Assembly: GCF_000317615.1 (NCBI RefSeq)
Contig: NC_019780.1
Coordinates: forward strand, 310,001 to 374,000
DNA: 64,000 nucleotides
Source: Dactylococcopsis salina PCC 8305
Lineage (GTDB): Bacteria > Cyanobacteriota > Cyanobacteriia > Cyanobacteriales > Rubidibacteraceae
Direction: 5' to 3'
A program made the translations under genes and the position numbers. Shown in pieces: positions 63,749 to 64,000 of this stretch (position 1 is the first letter of the stretch; each line of letters opens with the position of its first letter). Below the pieces are notes generated by a model. That model was not told the DNA's origin. It worked only from the letters and a program-made list of their open reading frames with translations, and made no database searches.

Positions 63749-63764
63749 TTTACTTTTCTTTACT
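63749..63764. promoter_or_regulatory. HLR1-like direct repeat between psbD and the YtxH gene
   Basis: TTTACTTTTCTTTACT has two TTTAC units 10 bases apart, the spacing of the HLR1 element bound by RpaB at light-responsive cyanobacterial promoters, though the consensus has TTACA. It lies about 100 bases upstream of the psbD start, with the other divergent gene 145 bases away. Assignment by eye only. Confidence 0.35.
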
Positions 63765-63908
63765 AAATCCATCATAATCTAACTTTCTTAATTTTTCCAC
63801 CCTTCCTTAAAGAAATTTTAATTTTTGTTAAGTTAAGGGGCGATCGCGCCCACAGTGAGAGAAGAAATGTCAGACTGTTTGGTAATGTGCAATTAAGGAC
63901 GAGTGGTT

Positions 63909-64000
63909 ATGTCCAAAGGTAAAGTTAGTGCATTTCTTGGCGGTGTTGCCATCGGTAGTGCTGTAGGAACAGTGGTGGGGCTATTGGCTGCGCCTCGATC
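63909..64000 (+). CDS. YtxH-domain protein, N-terminus (partial)
   Basis: ATG 63909 opens a frame running off the right edge: MSKGKVSAFLGGVAIGSAVG followed by TVVGLLAAPRS. A glycine-rich transmembrane helix ending in LLAAPxSG is the signature of YtxH/GvpP-like small membrane-associated stress proteins. Only 30 residues are visible. AAGGAC lies about 12 bases upstream. Transcribed divergently from psbD. Confidence 0.7.
   Translation, partial: MSKGKVSAFLGGVAIGSAVGTVVGLLAAPR

Overview
The window reads as chromosomal DNA from a cyanobacterium. It carries a photosystem II D2 gene (psbD), a cyanobacterial-type groESL operon with a CIRCE operator, many HIP1-like GCGATCGC octamers, heptanucleotide tandem repeats and dispersed GTTGGGTTTCG palindromes. 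The very acidic giant surface proteins would fit a halophilic unicellular genus such as Halothece or Dactylococcopsis, but that is inference only. I see no tRNA, rRNA or CRISPR array.

Layout. (1) 1-9.9 kb is mostly core: the tail of an unknown gene, an O-antigen-ligase-like membrane protein, a NarL-type response regulator, a [2Fe-2S] ferredoxin whose leader is duplicated around a PIN toxin/antitoxin pair, groES-groEL, a pentapeptide-repeat protein, fabG, and divergent murA, which seems to start at a rare ATT codon, then a GNAT acetyltransferase. (2) 10.1-53.7 kb is one large minus-strand surface-protein island. Read in the direction of transcription it starts with a secreted outer-membrane barrel-like protein and a small secreted protein, followed by five giant exoproteins of 2599, 1637, 3800 (reconstructed), 1456 and 2775 residues. 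They are built from cadherin-like, VCBS-like, cohesin-like, von Willebrand D-like, RTX, beta-helix and C-terminal dockerin-like modules. The 3800-residue gene is split by a 2.65 kb group II intron lying in antisense orientation, and an IS630-type remnant lies just upstream of it. (3) 54-62.5 kb is a CRISPR-Cas graveyard: remnants of a type I-D system (WYL regulator, cas3', cas10d) and of a type III-D-like system (cas10, csx10, a RAMP gene, a CARF-protein stub), broken by frameshifts, stops, deletions and palindromic repeat insertions. A HepT-MntA toxin-antitoxin pair abuts the truncated cas3'. (4) 62.5-64 kb holds a monocistronic psbD with its own terminator and the start of a YtxH-like gene.

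How the genes may work together (inference). The giant proteins share paralogous modules, and three contain cohesin-like modules while four end in EF-hand/dockerin-like modules, so they could form a calcium-dependent cell-surface network. They lack Sec signal peptides, which suggests type I export. The defence region has lost its complete effector and adaptation genes; its surviving intact parts are the toxin-antitoxin pair and perhaps a nuclease-like gene. Palindromic elements lie exactly at several of the gene-loss junctions and inside the surviving frames.
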